Shown here piece after piece: positions 41,155 through 54,302 of a stretch of DNA of 64,000 nt. The DNA comes from an uncultured Lachnospiraceae bacterium (GTDB taxonomy: Bacteria; Bacillota; Clostridia; Lachnospirales; Lachnospiraceae), in contig CAMNSD010000018.1 in the NCBI GenBank assembly GCA_946554445.1, forward strand, positions 23,884-87,883, written 5' to 3'. Under the pieces are notes generated by a model that worked only from the letters and a program-made list of their open reading frames with translations, had not been told where the DNA came from and did no database searches. Position 1 is the stretch's first letter, and each line of letters opens with the position of its first letter. Made by a program: the position numbers and the translations under genes.

Positions 41155-41877
41155 ATGGGACAGGGAATTTTACTATCTGCCGGCGCGGATATTGATTTCA
41201 TGATTCATGGCGTGTTTTCCTATGAACTGTTTGGGCAGACCGTTTGGATCACAACCACACATGTCTGTGTGCTGATCGTTATGCTGGTGATCACAGCTTT
41301 CTGCATTGCAGCCAACCGTGCCGTCAAGCATGCATCGGATGTTCCGGGTACTTTCCAGAATGTTGTCGAACTGGTGGTGGAGATGCTGGACAAGATGATC
41401 GGCGGCGTTATGGGCAAATTCAGCCCCAAGTTCCGCAATTACATCGGTACGATCTTCATTTTTATCCTGTTGAGCAACATTTCAGGACTGTTCGGCCTGC
41501 GGCCGCCGACAGCAGATTATGGTGTTACTTTTGCGATGGGTATTATGACCTTTGTGCTGATTCACTATAATCAGTTCAAATATCAGAAGGTCAAAGGCGT
41601 CATTGCTGGACTTTGTGATCCGTGGCCGATCTGGGCGCCGATCAATATCATTGGTGATATTGCCGTGCCGATCTCGTTGTCGCTTCGTCTATTTGCCAAT
41701 GTCTTATCCGGTACGGTTATGCTGGCATTAGTATATGCGCTTTTGTCAAAGATTGCCATTATCTGGCCGGCGGCGCTGCATGTGTACTTTGATCTGTTTT
41801 CCGGGGCGATTCAGACATATGTATTCTGTATGCTGACTATGACGTATATTACCAATGCCTGTACCACAGACGAGTAA
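41155..41877 (+). CDS. atpB: ATP synthase subunit a
   Basis: A 240-residue Fo subunit a. Hydrophobic helices throughout; the conserved arginine is in SLSLRLFANVLSG, the stretch that meets the rotor ring. Ends in TYITNACTTDE. The start at 41155 follows AAAGGAGGTG. Translocates ions across the membrane. Confidence 0.93.
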   Translation: MGQGILLSAGADIDFMIHGVFSYELFGQTVWITTTHVCVLIVMLVITAFCIAANRAVKHASDVPGTFQNVVELVVEMLDKMIGGVMGKFSPKFRNYIGTIFIFILLSNISGLFGLRPPTADYGVTFAMGIMTFVLIHYNQFKYQKVKGVIAGLCDPWPIWAPINIIGDIAVPISLSLRLFANVLSGTVMLALVYALLSKIAIIWPAALHVYFDLFSGAIQTYVFCMLTMTYITNACTTDE

Positions 41878-41920
41878 TTTTTATGAAACAAACCATTTTA
41901 AATTTTGAAACACATATTAA

Positions 41921-42193
<273 letters not shown>

Positions 42194-42311
42194 GAAGTTG
42201 GAGCAAATTCCTGCGGAATTAGCTCCTCAAGGACCGCTTTGCGGCCTTGGAATAAGTTGAGAAGATTTTGCGGAATTAACTTCACGAGATCCGCTTCGCG
42301 GCCTCGGATAC
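42194..42311 (+). repeat. Two tandem copies of a ~60-bp palindromic repeat
   Basis: Copies at about 42196-42253 and 42256-42311 align over most of their length, each with TGCGGAATTA and a palindrome (CAAGGACCGCTTTGCGGCCT, CGAGATCCGCTTCGCGGCCT). A related inverted copy lies at 47880-47935. They form hairpins between atpE and atpF. Confidence 0.7.
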
Positions 42312-42348
42312 AATTTAGAGATAATTATAAGAAAGGGGGACGAAGGGC

Positions 42349-42909
42349 TTGAATGTAACAGCTACGGGTTTGGTGCTGGCATCCGCGGAGATGGCGCCGA
42401 GATTATTTGATCTTGACTTACAGCTTATCGCGGATTCCGTTTTGATGATCATAGCCGTGTTCTCGCTGTTTTTGATTGCTTCCCATTTTCTGTTCAATCC
42501 TGTGAGGGATATGATGCAGAAGCGTCAGGAGAGAATCAAGAATGAACTTGATACGGCTGCGGCAGATATGGAAAATGCCAGGGCACTGAAAGAAGAGTAT
42601 GAAGCCAAGTTAAAAGATATTGATAAAGAGGCCGAGTCAATCCTTGCGGAAGCGAGGAAGAAGGCGTTGGCCAATGAGAACAAGATTGTAGCGGACGCAA
42701 AAGAAGAAGCTGCCAGAATTATTGAAAGAGCCGGCGTAGAGGCAGAACTGGAGAAGAAGAAAGCTGCCGACGAGGTAAAACGTGAAATGGTAGTATTGGC
42801 GTCCATGATGGCCGGCAAGGTTGTCAGTGCGGCAATCGATACGACTGTACAGGACAGTCTGGTGGAAGAAACGTTGAAAGAAATAGGTGAGAGCACATGG
42901 CTAAGCTGA
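42349..42909 (+). CDS. atpF: ATP synthase subunit b
   Basis: A 186-residue protein with one membrane helix (about 30-50) and a long charged coiled coil (about 55-150), starting at TTG after AAGGGGG. It forms the peripheral stalk with the delta subunit. Its end overlaps atpH by 13 bp. Confidence 0.9.
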   Translation: MNVTATGLVLASAEMAPRLFDLDLQLIADSVLMIIAVFSLFLIASHFLFNPVRDMMQKRQERIKNELDTAAADMENARALKEEYEAKLKDIDKEAESILAEARKKALANENKIVADAKEEAARIIERAGVEAELEKKKAADEVKREMVVLASMMAGKVVSAAIDTTVQDSLVEETLKEIGESTWLS

Positions 42910-43442
42910 TTTCAAAGACATACGGAGATGCGTTGTTTGAACTCGCGGTAGAAGAGAACAAGATAGATGTCCTGTTGGAAGAAATTGAACAGCTCCGGAA
43001 AATCCTTACGGAGAATGAGGATTTTGGCAGACTGATGAATCATCCGAAGATTATCAAGGAGGAGAAGATCGAGGTTGCCAGAAATGTGTTTGCGGGAAGG
43101 ATATCAGAGGAACTGTTAGGCTTTTTGACTATCATTATCTCGAAAGACCGTTATAAGGAAATTGACCAGATCCTGGATTATTTTGTTGCTAAGGTGAAGG
43201 AATATAAGGGAATCGGTATCGCAACGGTGACGACCGCAGCCCCGCTTAAGGAAGAGCAGTGCAAAAAGATTGAACAGAAACTGCTTGATACCACCAAATA
43301 TAACTCGATGGAGATTCACTATGGATTAGATGAGTCATTGATCGGTGGTATGGTAATCCGGATTGGCGACAGAGTTGTGGATAGCAGTGTCAGTACGAAA
43401 TTAAATGAATTACAAAGAGATCTGCTGAAGGTGCAGATCTGA
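42897..43442 (+). CDS. atpH: ATP synthase subunit delta
   Basis: A 181-residue OSCP-type protein: N-terminal helical domain starting KLISKTYGDALFELAVEE, C-terminal region with GGMVIRIGDRVVDSSVSTKL, the signature end of the family. Connects the stalk to F1. Overlaps atpF. Confidence 0.92.
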   Translation: MAKLISKTYGDALFELAVEENKIDVLLEEIEQLRKILTENEDFGRLMNHPKIIKEEKIEVARNVFAGRISEELLGFLTIIISKDRYKEIDQILDYFVAKVKEYKGIGIATVTTAAPLKEEQCKKIEQKLLDTTKYNSMEIHYGLDESLIGGMVIRIGDRVVDSSVSTKLNELQRDLLKVQI

Positions 43443-43469
43443 AGAAATCTAGAAGAAAGGTGCGTATGA

Positions 43470-44978
<1,509 letters not shown>

Positions 44979-45000
44979 GTAGAAAGTAGAGGGTGACGCT

Positions 45001-45864
45001 ATGGCCTCAATGAGAGACATTAAAAGGCGTAAAGGCAGTATCCAGAGTACTCAGCAGATTACCAAAGCCATGAAACTCGTCTCTACTGTGAAGTTACAGA
45101 GAGCGAAACAGCGCGCGGAACAGTCCAAGGCATATTTTAACTGCATGTATGAGACAGTAACTTCCATGCTGGCTAAGACCAGCGGATTGAACCATCCTTA
45201 TCTGAAAGCGGGAGAATCGAAGAAGAAGGCGGTCATTGTGATTACTTCCAACAGAGGACTTGCGGGTGGATACAATTCCAATATTGTGAAACTGATCACA
45301 AAGGGAGATTTCAATAAGGAAGATCTGGAGATATACGCAATTGGTAAAAAGGGTAAGGATGCACTGCATCGTCATGGTTATCACATTGTGGAAGACAACC
45401 CTGATATTATTGAGGAGCCTTCTTATGTGGATGCCATGGTAATCAGTGACAAACTGCTCAAATCCTTTGCGGCAGGGGAAATCGGAGAGATTTATCTGGC
45501 TTATACCAGATTTAAGAATACGGTAGTCCATGAACCGACACTCTTAAAGCTCCTTCCGGTAGAGCCGGCAGACAGTGCAGAAAGCGAAGCGGAGACAGGC
45601 AGTAAGGCGATGATGAACTTTGAGCCCGAGGATGACGAGGCGCTTGACATGATCATTCCCAAATATGTTACGAGTCTGATCTACGGTGGCCTGGTGGAAG
45701 CGGTCGCAAGTGAGAACGGTGCAAGGATGCAGGCGATGGATTCCGCTACGAGCAACGCTGAGGAAATGATAGATCATTTATCTCTGATGTACAACAGAGC
45801 GCGTCAGGGATCTATTACGCAGGAATTAACAGAAATTATCGCAGGTGCAAATGCTATCTCATAG
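45001..45864 (+). CDS. atpG: ATP synthase subunit gamma
   Basis: A 287-residue rotor shaft: N-terminal MRDIKRRKGSIQSTQQITKA, a long helix, and C-terminal SENGARMQAMDSATSNAEEM, the family signature. Contains an acidic insert (about 195-215) in the middle domain. Confidence 0.95.
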   Translation: MASMRDIKRRKGSIQSTQQITKAMKLVSTVKLQRAKQRAEQSKAYFNCMYETVTSMLAKTSGLNHPYLKAGESKKKAVIVITSNRGLAGGYNSNIVKLITKGDFNKEDLEIYAIGKKGKDALHRHGYHIVEDNPDIIEEPSYVDAMVISDKLLKSFAAGEIGEIYLAYTRFKNTVVHEPTLLKLLPVEPADSAESEAETGSKAMMNFEPEDDEALDMIIPKYVTSLIYGGLVEAVASENGARMQAMDSATSNAEEMIDHLSLMYNRARQGSITQELTEIIAGANAIS

Positions 45865-45926
45865 CATGAAGCAGGCATACTGCAATGTTATGGTGATTGT
45901 GATTGCACATAAATAAACATGAGTGA

Positions 45927-47342
<1,416 letters not shown>

Positions 47343-47381
47343 TAAGACATGAAGTGGAAGTTATATGAAAGCAGGTAGCAT

Positions 47382-47786
47382 ATGGCGGATGATAGAAATT
47401 TTACTTTAAAGATCATAACACCAGACAGGGTATTCTATGAGGAAGAGGTGTCCATGGTAGAATTTAATACGGTCGAAGGGGAAGTGGGTATTTACAAAGA
47501 CCATATCCCGATGACCATGATCGTTGCGCCTGGAATCCTTACGATCACCAGAGACGGAGAGGTGAAGGAGGCGGCGCTCCATGCAGGATTTACCGAGGTG
47601 CTTCCTGATAAAGTTACCATTCTGGCGGAGATTGTAGAATGGCCGGGAGAGATTGATGTGGCTCGCGCGGAGGAAGCAAAGTCGCGTGCGGAGGAGAGAA
47701 TCCGGGAGCATGCGCCGGGAACGGATATGAAAAGGGCGGAGATGTCCCTAAAGCGTGCGGTCGCAAGGATTGAAGTGGTGAAATGA
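47382..47786 (+). CDS. atpC: ATP synthase subunit epsilon
   Basis: A 134-residue protein with the beta-sandwich (ITPDRVFYEEEVSMVEFNTV, GEVGIYKDHIPM) and a C-terminal helical hairpin (about 88-130). Closes the atp operon. Confidence 0.93.
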   Translation: MADDRNFTLKIITPDRVFYEEEVSMVEFNTVEGEVGIYKDHIPMTMIVAPGILTITRDGEVKEAALHAGFTEVLPDKVTILAEIVEWPGEIDVARAEEAKSRAEERIREHAPGTDMKRAEMSLKRAVARIEVVK

Positions 47787-47813
47787 TCAGATAGCATATG
47801 TATTGCATAACAG

Positions 47814-47845
47814 CAGGGGAGCGGTGAGATCGTTCCCCTGTTTGT
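47814..47845 (+). terminator. Terminator of the atp operon
   Basis: CAGGGGA (47814-47820) pairs with TCCCCTG (47834-47840), followed by TTTGT. It is 28 bases after atpC. Confidence 0.7.
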
Positions 47846-47879
47846 CGTATAAGTTTTTTCCGCATATTCGAGTGCAGAG

Positions 47880-47935
47880 GAATATTTCCGCATATCCGAG
47901 GCCGCGAAGCGAATCTCGTAATCGAGCGCAGCTCG
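47880..47935 (-). repeat. Inverted copy of the atpE-atpF palindromic repeat
   Basis: The minus strand reads CGCTTCGCGGCCTCGGATA and neighbouring bases, matching the second repeat copy before atpF nearly base for base. A second palindrome (ATCGAGCTGCGCTCGAT) follows. It lies in the spacer 47787-48018, which has no gene. Confidence 0.65.
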
Positions 47936-48018
47936 ATTTTGGCAATTTGGTGCAGAACGCATATGATAAGGTAAAAGATGTTAAGGGTGTACAGAGATGT
48001 GCACTAAATGGAGAGCGC

Positions 48019-48507
48019 ATGAATCAATCGAGAATTTTACCTTTTTATATGGCATATCCGCTGCCGCTGTATTATCAAGAAGAAGATACGGTGACGAGAG
48101 ATTTGGAATATTTACAGCAGATGTATCCTATGGAAGCGAAAAAATATCAAAAGATTATCGCTGAGACATTGGATCGATTGGATTACGAGGGAAGCATGAT
48201 TTATGATGAATATCCGGACAGATGGCAGATTTATCGACTTACGCAGGTGATCGTGGATAAGATAAAGAAAATGGAGGGCGAGGAGGCTGCGGCATCCCGG
48301 AATGGACAGGGTGCAGATGATAACGGTGCTACAGATATACAGGAGACGAATGGGCGCAAAGATACGAACATACAGGAAGACGTGATGAGAGCACAGGCAG
48401 TGCAGGAGAAGGACTGGGATCGGATTACGGAGTTTGTACAGGTGCTTTTGTGCTACGAGATTTACAGAAAACGGCATTCCAACCGCAATGGAATTTTAAA
48501 ATTCTAG
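48019..48507 (+). CDS. Unrecognised soluble protein
   Basis: A 162-residue protein starting MNQSRILPFYMAYPLPLYYQ, with helical regions and a disordered Asn/Gly/Asp-rich middle (about 92-120). The start at 48019 follows GGAGAGCGC; a much longer open frame upstream would run through the repeat and is unlikely. No domain recognised. Confidence 0.6.
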   Translation: MNQSRILPFYMAYPLPLYYQEEDTVTRDLEYLQQMYPMEAKKYQKIIAETLDRLDYEGSMIYDEYPDRWQIYRLTQVIVDKIKKMEGEEAAASRNGQGADDNGATDIQETNGRKDTNIQEDVMRAQAVQEKDWDRITEFVQVLLCYEIYRKRHSNRNGILKF

Positions 48508-48577
48508 TTGTGGTTTTCCACGAATCTGATTAAAATAGAAACAGAGTGTAGATTGGTGCAGGCAGAGGACATAAAGG

Positions 48578-49777
48578 ATGAACGAGCAGCTTAGGGCGCT
48601 TTTGCAGGATACTGTGGATGGCGGACTTTATCAGATTATATTGAGCAATCCTAGAAATAAGGGAGAAGCCTTTATTGCAAAGGTGAAGATCAGGCCTGTC
48701 ATGATCAGGGAAAAACTGCTTTTTCAAGAAACCGTATATCAGGGGACGAAGGTTTTTCATGAAAATTATGACACAAGCGTCATGATTGCTCGTATTGAAG
48801 AGAGGCTTACGCAAGAATTCAGACAGTGCGAGGTGGAACATAAGACCTGCAGGGCGGTGGTACTGGTCAGCAAGAAAGGCAAAATGACTGTAAACAGAAA
48901 GCAGACAGTACAGAATGGGATACAAGCGGAAGCAGACAGGATGCAGATGTCCCATAACCGGGTGAAGCGTTATATCCTGGAGGAAGGCACGCCGGTTCCA
49001 TTTTTGATAGATTTGGGTGTACAGACTGCTGATGGCAGGATTGTGCGTACCCGCTATGATAAGTTCAGACAGATTAACCGTTTTTTGGAATTTATTGAGG
49101 ATATTCTGCCCACACTCCCTAAAGAGGACACTGTTCGGATCCTGGATTTTGGATGCGGCAAGTCATACTTGACATTTGCAATGTACTATTATCTGCATTG
49201 TTTGAGAGGGTATGATGTAGAGATTACGGGGCTTGACCTGAAAGAGGATGTGATCGAGAATTGTAATCTTCTAAGCAGGAAGTACGGTTATGAGAAACTT
49301 ACTTTCTTAAAGGGCGACATTGCAGATTATGAAATGAAGGACAGAGTGGATATGGTGGTGACGCTCCATGCCTGCGATACGGCTACAGACTATGCGCTTT
49401 TGAAAGCTATTGCCTGGAATGTGAAAGTAATCATGTCTGTTCCCTGCTGTCAGCACGAAGTAAACAGGCAGATTCACAATAAAGAATTGGCATCCGTTCT
49501 GCGATATGGTATTATCAAAGAGCGTATGTCGGCATTGATCACGGATGCGGTACGGGCCGAGCTGCTGGAGTCGCAGGGATATGAGACCAGTATCCTTGAG
49601 TTTATCGATATGGAGCACACGCCGAAGAATCTTTTGATTCGGGCAATCAGGCGGCCTTTTGAAAAACCGGGTAAGAGACAATGCAAGATGGAGGAAGTGC
49701 GCCGTCTTACAGAGTATTTACAGATAGAGCCAACTCTGCTTAAGCTGTTAGATGATCGAAGTGAAGGCGGGGATTGA
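48578..49777 (+). CDS. Class I SAM-dependent methyltransferase
   Basis: A 399-residue protein. A C-terminal Rossmann fold carries motif I ILDFGCGKSYLTFAMYYYL (about residues 187-206), DLKEDVIENC (motif II region) and VTLHACDTATDYAL (motif IV-like). The N-terminal ~170 residues are unrecognised but could recognise substrate, as in RNA- or protein-methylating members. Followed by the large membrane protein. Confidence 0.82.
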   Translation: MNEQLRALLQDTVDGGLYQIILSNPRNKGEAFIAKVKIRPVMIREKLLFQETVYQGTKVFHENYDTSVMIARIEERLTQEFRQCEVEHKTCRAVVLVSKKGKMTVNRKQTVQNGIQAEADRMQMSHNRVKRYILEEGTPVPFLIDLGVQTADGRIVRTRYDKFRQINRFLEFIEDILPTLPKEDTVRILDFGCGKSYLTFAMYYYLHCLRGYDVEITGLDLKEDVIENCNLLSRKYGYEKLTFLKGDIADYEMKDRVDMVVTLHACDTATDYALLKAIAWNVKVIMSVPCCQHEVNRQIHNKELASVLRYGIIKERMSALITDAVRAELLESQGYETSILEFIDMEHTPKNLLIRAIRRPFEKPGKRQCKMEEVRRLTEYLQIEPTLLKLLDDRSEGGD

Positions 49778-49795
49778 CAGAGGAATCCTATATAT

Positions 49796-52336
49796 ATGAA
49801 AAAAGCAATCATAAAAGGTGTTCTCTTAGGCATCATTTTTGCGCTGGCGTTGATGATTTTAAGCAGAGTGATGAATCAGGGAAATACCGATATGACAACT
49901 GAAATGGGAGAGGCGACATACCCTGTGGTGTCCATGTCTGTGGACGGGCACAGGGTTAATAGTCTTCACGGTTATGCCCAGAGCATGAGCAGCGCATATT
50001 TGCGTGAGACATTACAGCCCGTAGAAAATGACCGTAAAGTTGATGTACGGATAGATACTTATGGCAGGGAAATTGAAAGTATCGCTTTCGAGGTACGAAG
50101 TCCTGACGGGGAACGCCTTGTGGAGAATACACAGGTAGAGGATTTTGAGCAGAATGAGGATGTCATTGATTTTGAAATTACGTTAAAAGACTTGATTGAG
50201 AACGATACGGAGTATATGTTGGTATTTCTGGTGACGCCTCAGGGGGCGCAGCCGATACGCTATTATTCCAGGATGGTCATGAGTGATGTTCTGCACGTGC
50301 AGGAGAAACTGGACTATATTCTGGATTTCCATGAGCGCACCTTTGACAAGGAAGCGGCTGCCGAACTGACCAAATATCTGGAGTCTAATGCGGAAGGAGA
50401 CAATACGACCTTTCACAAGGTGACGATTCATTCTAGTTTTGATCAGGTGACCTGGGGGAATCTGGCAGTGCGCAGGGTGACGGAGCCGGGGATTCTGATT
50501 AAGGAACTTGCAGAACAGACAGGCTCTTTTGCCATGGAATACTTGGTCAGCATAAAAGAAGGCAAACAGACTAATTATTACCGCGTGAGGGAATATTATA
50601 GAATCCGATATACGCCAGATAGGATGTATCTGTTGGATTTTGAGCGCACTATGGAGCAGATTTTTGACGAGGAAGCGGATGTTTATGTCAATGACAAGAT
50701 TGTGCTTGGCATCACAGGTGACCAGGTGGCGCTCCATGAGAGTGATGGCGGTAATGTTTTTGCCTTTACAATGGCGGGTAAACTTTACAGTTATAATGTG
50801 ACGGATAATAAACTGTCCAGACTTTTCAGTTTTTATGGAAATGTGGACGGGCTTCTGGATGAACGCGACGCATACAACAGACATGATGTCCAGGTACTGG
50901 GAGTGGATGAGACCGGCAATATCGCTTTTCTGGTCTATGGATATATGAACCGGGGAAGGCATGAAGGAGAAGTAGGCGTTGCGGTATATGGCTACAACAG
51001 TATGACAAATACGGTGGAGGAAAGGATATATATTCCTTACGATAAATCGTATGAGTTGTTAAAGACAGATATGGATAAACTGTCCTATGTGAATAAAAAT
51101 GGCATCTATTACTTTATGATGGATGGTGCCGTTTATGGGGTAAATCTGAACTCTTTGGCCTGCCAGACTGTGGCTTCTGGACTGCGGGAGGGTGCATATC
51201 ATGTGTCGAACTCTAATAAAATGTTTGTGTGGCAGGAGGGAAGCGACCTCTATGCATCTACCGGGCTGGTGTTAATGAACTTGAATACCCAGACACAGAC
51301 CAGGATTGATGCGGGAGCAGGAGAATATATTTCGGTCCTTGGATTCATGGAGGAGGATTTGATTTATGGTCTTGCCAGAAAGAATGATATCATCGTGAAC
51401 CAATCCGGCAGTACGGTGTTTCCTATGTATCAGCTGCGAATCCAGAGCGATGAGGGAAAACTTTTAAAAACCTATCGGAAAGAGAATGTTTATGTTGTGG
51501 ACAGCGAGATTCAGGAGAACCAGATCAATTTGTCCAGAGTAGTGTTTGATGAGGAGAGCGGCGTCTATGAGGAGACCACTGATGATCAGATCATGAGTAC
51601 TGAGGAGGTCCGGACGGGCAGCAATACCATCAGCTATGTGGCCACCGAGACCTATGAGACAATCTGCCAGATCGTGGTCAAAAATGAGATAGACAGTAAA
51701 TCCCTGCTGCACCTTACGCCAAAGGAAGTTCTTTTTGAGGGCAGTCGTGCTGTCCATACACCGGAGCGAAGCACTGCGGAGCCACGGTTTTATGTGTACG
51801 GAAAGAACGGGATTGAGGGCGTCTATGTGAATCCTGGCAAAGCGGTGGATTTGGCCTATCGCACGGCTGGCGTAGTGGTAGATGATGACGGCGATTATAT
51901 CTGGCGGCGTGAGACCAGGAGCAGCCGCAATCAGATTATGGCGATCACGGAAGATGTGATCACAGAGACCAAGGGTTCCCTGGCAGTCTGTCTAGATACT
52001 ATTCTGCGCTTTGAGGGGATTTCTAGGAATACCCAGAGACTCCTTAATCGCGGGGATACAGTATTTGATATCCTGAATAATGATCTGCAGGAGTGTACGA
52101 TACTGGATCTGTCGGGGTGCAGCCTGGATGCCGTGTTATATTACGTCAATAAAGATATTCCTGTGCTGGCCATGCTGGCAGATGGCAATGCAGTATTGAT
52201 CGTGGGATTCAATGAACTCAATATTGTGGTGATGGATCCGGTGGAAGGGACTCTGGAGAAAAGAGGTATGAATGACTCTACAGAGTGGTTGGAAGAGAAC
52301 GGAAATTCGTTCATTACTTATATTAGAAAAGAGTGA
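49796..52336 (+). CDS. Large membrane-anchored protein with degenerate C39-like C-terminus
   Basis: An 846-residue protein with one N-terminal membrane helix (about 4-24). The large middle (about 60-690) is extracytoplasmic, beta-rich and full of Tyr/Asp. The C-terminal ~80 residues (LDAVLYYVNKDIPVLAML, then DGNAVLIVGFNELNIVVMD) follow the Peptidase_C39_2-type order of strands, but the usual His is replaced (Asn/Ala in DGNAVLIVGF), so it is probably non-catalytic. Function unknown; likely envelope. Confidence 0.6.
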   Translation: MKKAIIKGVLLGIIFALALMILSRVMNQGNTDMTTEMGEATYPVVSMSVDGHRVNSLHGYAQSMSSAYLRETLQPVENDRKVDVRIDTYGREIESIAFEVRSPDGERLVENTQVEDFEQNEDVIDFEITLKDLIENDTEYMLVFLVTPQGAQPIRYYSRMVMSDVLHVQEKLDYILDFHERTFDKEAAAELTKYLESNAEGDNTTFHKVTIHSSFDQVTWGNLAVRRVTEPGILIKELAEQTGSFAMEYLVSIKEGKQTNYYRVREYYRIRYTPDRMYLLDFERTMEQIFDEEADVYVNDKIVLGITGDQVALHESDGGNVFAFTMAGKLYSYNVTDNKLSRLFSFYGNVDGLLDERDAYNRHDVQVLGVDETGNIAFLVYGYMNRGRHEGEVGVAVYGYNSMTNTVEERIYIPYDKSYELLKTDMDKLSYVNKNGIYYFMMDGAVYGVNLNSLACQTVASGLREGAYHVSNSNKMFVWQEGSDLYASTGLVLMNLNTQTQTRIDAGAGEYISVLGFMEEDLIYGLARKNDIIVNQSGSTVFPMYQLRIQSDEGKLLKTYRKENVYVVDSEIQENQINLSRVVFDEESGVYEETTDDQIMSTEEVRTGSNTISYVATETYETICQIVVKNEIDSKSLLHLTPKEVLFEGSRAVHTPERSTAEPRFYVYGKNGIEGVYVNPGKAVDLAYRTAGVVVDDDGDYIWRRETRSSRNQIMAITEDVITETKGSLAVCLDTILRFEGISRNTQRLLNRGDTVFDILNNDLQECTILDLSGCSLDAVLYYVNKDIPVLAMLADGNAVLIVGFNELNIVVMDPVEGTLEKRGMNDSTEWLEENGNSFITYIRKE

Positions 52337-52359
52337 GATACGATGGAATGGGGACTGGA

Positions 52360-53040
52360 ATGGACAGACATATGCAGGCAGTGATTTTTGATATGGACGG
52401 TGTTATTTTTGACAGTGAGAGGCTTGTTCTGGACTGTTGGGAAGAAGTGGCCGTTAAATATGGTTTTCAGGGAATACGGGAAGTGTTCCTGCCGTGCATT
52501 GGGACAAATGCCGTGAAGACCAAAGAAATCGTGATGAATTATTATGGAAGTGGTTTTCCCTATGAGGAATTTAGACAGGAGGCATCCGTGTTGTTCCATG
52601 AACGCACTGACCAGATCGGCCTGCCGATTAAAAAGGGAGTGCGTGAATTGCTGGATTATCTGAAAAACCGTGGTATTCCCACGGCAGTGGCTTCCTCCAC
52701 CCGTCTAGAAGCGGTGGCCAGTGAATTACGGCAGGCGGGATTGTATGAGTATTTTAAGGTCGTAATGGGTGGAGACCAGTTGAAAAGAAGTAAGCCGGAA
52801 CCGGATATTTATCTGATGACCTGTGATAAAATGGGTGTCAGCCCACAACTTGCATATGCCATAGAGGACTCTTATAACGGAATCCGTTCCTCATACAGTG
52901 CGGGAATGAAGCCGATTATGGTGCCGGATATGCTCCCGGCCACGGATGAGATGCGGGAAAAAAGTATTGTGGTACTGGAAAATCTGTTGATGGTCAAGGA
53001 CTATCTGGAAGAGATGGATAGGCGGGGAGATTTCTCATAA
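52360..53040 (+). CDS. HAD-superfamily phosphatase (beta-phosphoglucomutase-like)
   Basis: A 226-residue HAD hydrolase: motif I IFDMDGVIFDSE (Asp nucleophile), motif II VASSTRLEAV, motif III KPEPDIYL and motif IV IEDSYNGI. The ATG at 52360 is used; alternatives are 52333 (GTG) and 52372. Likely a phosphatase or beta-phosphoglucomutase-like enzyme; substrate unknown. Confidence 0.85.
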   Translation: MDRHMQAVIFDMDGVIFDSERLVLDCWEEVAVKYGFQGIREVFLPCIGTNAVKTKEIVMNYYGSGFPYEEFRQEASVLFHERTDQIGLPIKKGVRELLDYLKNRGIPTAVASSTRLEAVASELRQAGLYEYFKVVMGGDQLKRSKPEPDIYLMTCDKMGVSPQLAYAIEDSYNGIRSSYSAGMKPIMVPDMLPATDEMREKSIVVLENLLMVKDYLEEMDRRGDFS

Positions 53041-53061
53041 ATCATAGAAGGAGTAAACGAT

Positions 53062-53727
53062 ATGAAGCGCTCGATAAAAGAATTGGTATTGCGGGTAGTA
53101 ATCTTACTGATCGGATTGACGATAGCGCATTTGGGAGTGACATTGTTTCTCCTGACGGATCTGGGTGCCGATCCCTTCAACGTGCTGGTGCAGGGTATTT
53201 TCCGCACGGTAAGCGGTCTGACCGGTATCGCGGCGCTGACTCACGGATACACTCATATTGCAATCTGTTTCCTGATCATACTGGTACTGTTGATCGTGGA
53301 CAGAAGTTATATCAAGATTGGCACCATCCTCTGTATGGTATGCGGTGGGCCAATCATCGACTTTTTTACCAGACTTCTGCAATTTATGTTTGCGCAAGAG
53401 CGGACACTATGGTTTAAGCTGCCGGTGCTTGCTTTAGGATGTGTGATACTGGCTTTCGGGATGACGATTGTGATCAAGTCGGATGCGGGGACCGGGCCTA
53501 ACGATCTGGTGGCGCTAGTAATCAGCGAAAAGTCCCATAAGAAATTTGGGATTGTGCGAATCATTGTGGATGTCTCTTTTGTAGTGGCGGGATTTGTTCT
53601 GGGAGGCTCCTTTGGCATTGGAACGATTGTCTGCGCCTGTCTGGTAGGGCCTGTGGCAGGATTTTTCCTGCCACAGAGCGAAAAAATAGTGGAATGTGTG
53701 TTACATAAATTTTGTAAAAATGAATGA
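53062..53727 (+). CDS. YczE/YitT-like membrane protein
   Basis: A 221-residue polytopic protein with five or six helices: HLGVTLFLLTDLGADPFNVL and FGMTIVIKSDAGTGPNDLVA show the repeated L/IGADP, AGTGPND motif of the YczE family. Function poorly known; possibly a transporter or envelope-associated. Confidence 0.75.
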   Translation: MKRSIKELVLRVVILLIGLTIAHLGVTLFLLTDLGADPFNVLVQGIFRTVSGLTGIAALTHGYTHIAICFLIILVLLIVDRSYIKIGTILCMVCGGPIIDFFTRLLQFMFAQERTLWFKLPVLALGCVILAFGMTIVIKSDAGTGPNDLVALVISEKSHKKFGIVRIIVDVSFVVAGFVLGGSFGIGTIVCACLVGPVAGFFLPQSEKIVECVLHKFCKNE

Positions 53728-53746
53728 TTATGATAAATAAGGAAGT

Positions 53747-54292
53747 TTAATAAATCCCGAATATTTTGCCCTGATATTTCTGCAATGCCGTAAGCAGTAT
53801 CATGCCTAAGATGCCGCAGGAAATTATTTCCCCGGCGCCCACGGTGAGACAGTAATATCCATAGCACTGCAGGATGCTCATGCCCTCGATCAAAAGCCCA
53901 TAGCCATAAATCAATACCAAAGGGACAATAATGGTGTTGGCGATGATCGGACACACGGGCGCGCACCATTTCCATCTGCGAAGGGCATAAGTTCCCAGGG
54001 CCCCGATCAAAGTTGCCAGACTGCCAAATACGATATCAGGCAGGGCGCAGCCTGTCAGTATGTTGCTAAGAAGACAGCCGATGAAGAGGCCGGGAATCGC
54101 AGCCGGAGTAAAAAAGGGCAGGATGGTGAGCGCTTCTGAGAAACGGACTTGAATGACATGGTTGGCAAGTCCAAAGGCGTTGGCGATAAAAGTCAGCACA
54201 ACGTAGAGGGCGGCGATCATGGCCGCCTGCACCAACGAAAGCGTTGGCGAAGTGACTGTCCCTGCGGGGACAGCGGTTGCTTTGTTTTTCAT
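53747..54292 (-). CDS. queT: QueT-type queuosine-precursor transporter
   Basis: A 181-residue polytopic protein with about five helices, beginning QAAMIAALYVVLTFIANAFG; HVIQVRFSEALTILPFFTP is the QueT-type motif. It is the substrate-binding (S) component of an ECF transporter for preQ1/queuine. A preQ1-I riboswitch precedes it. Confidence 0.88.
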   Translation of the reverse strand: MKNKATAVPAGTVTSPTLSLVQAAMIAALYVVLTFIANAFGLANHVIQVRFSEALTILPFFTPAAIPGLFIGCLLSNILTGCALPDIVFGSLATLIGALGTYALRRWKWCAPVCPIIANTIIVPLVLIYGYGLLIEGMSILQCYGYYCLTVGAGEIISCGILGMILLTALQKYQGKIFGIY

Positions 54293-54302
54293 GATTTTGT
54301 TC

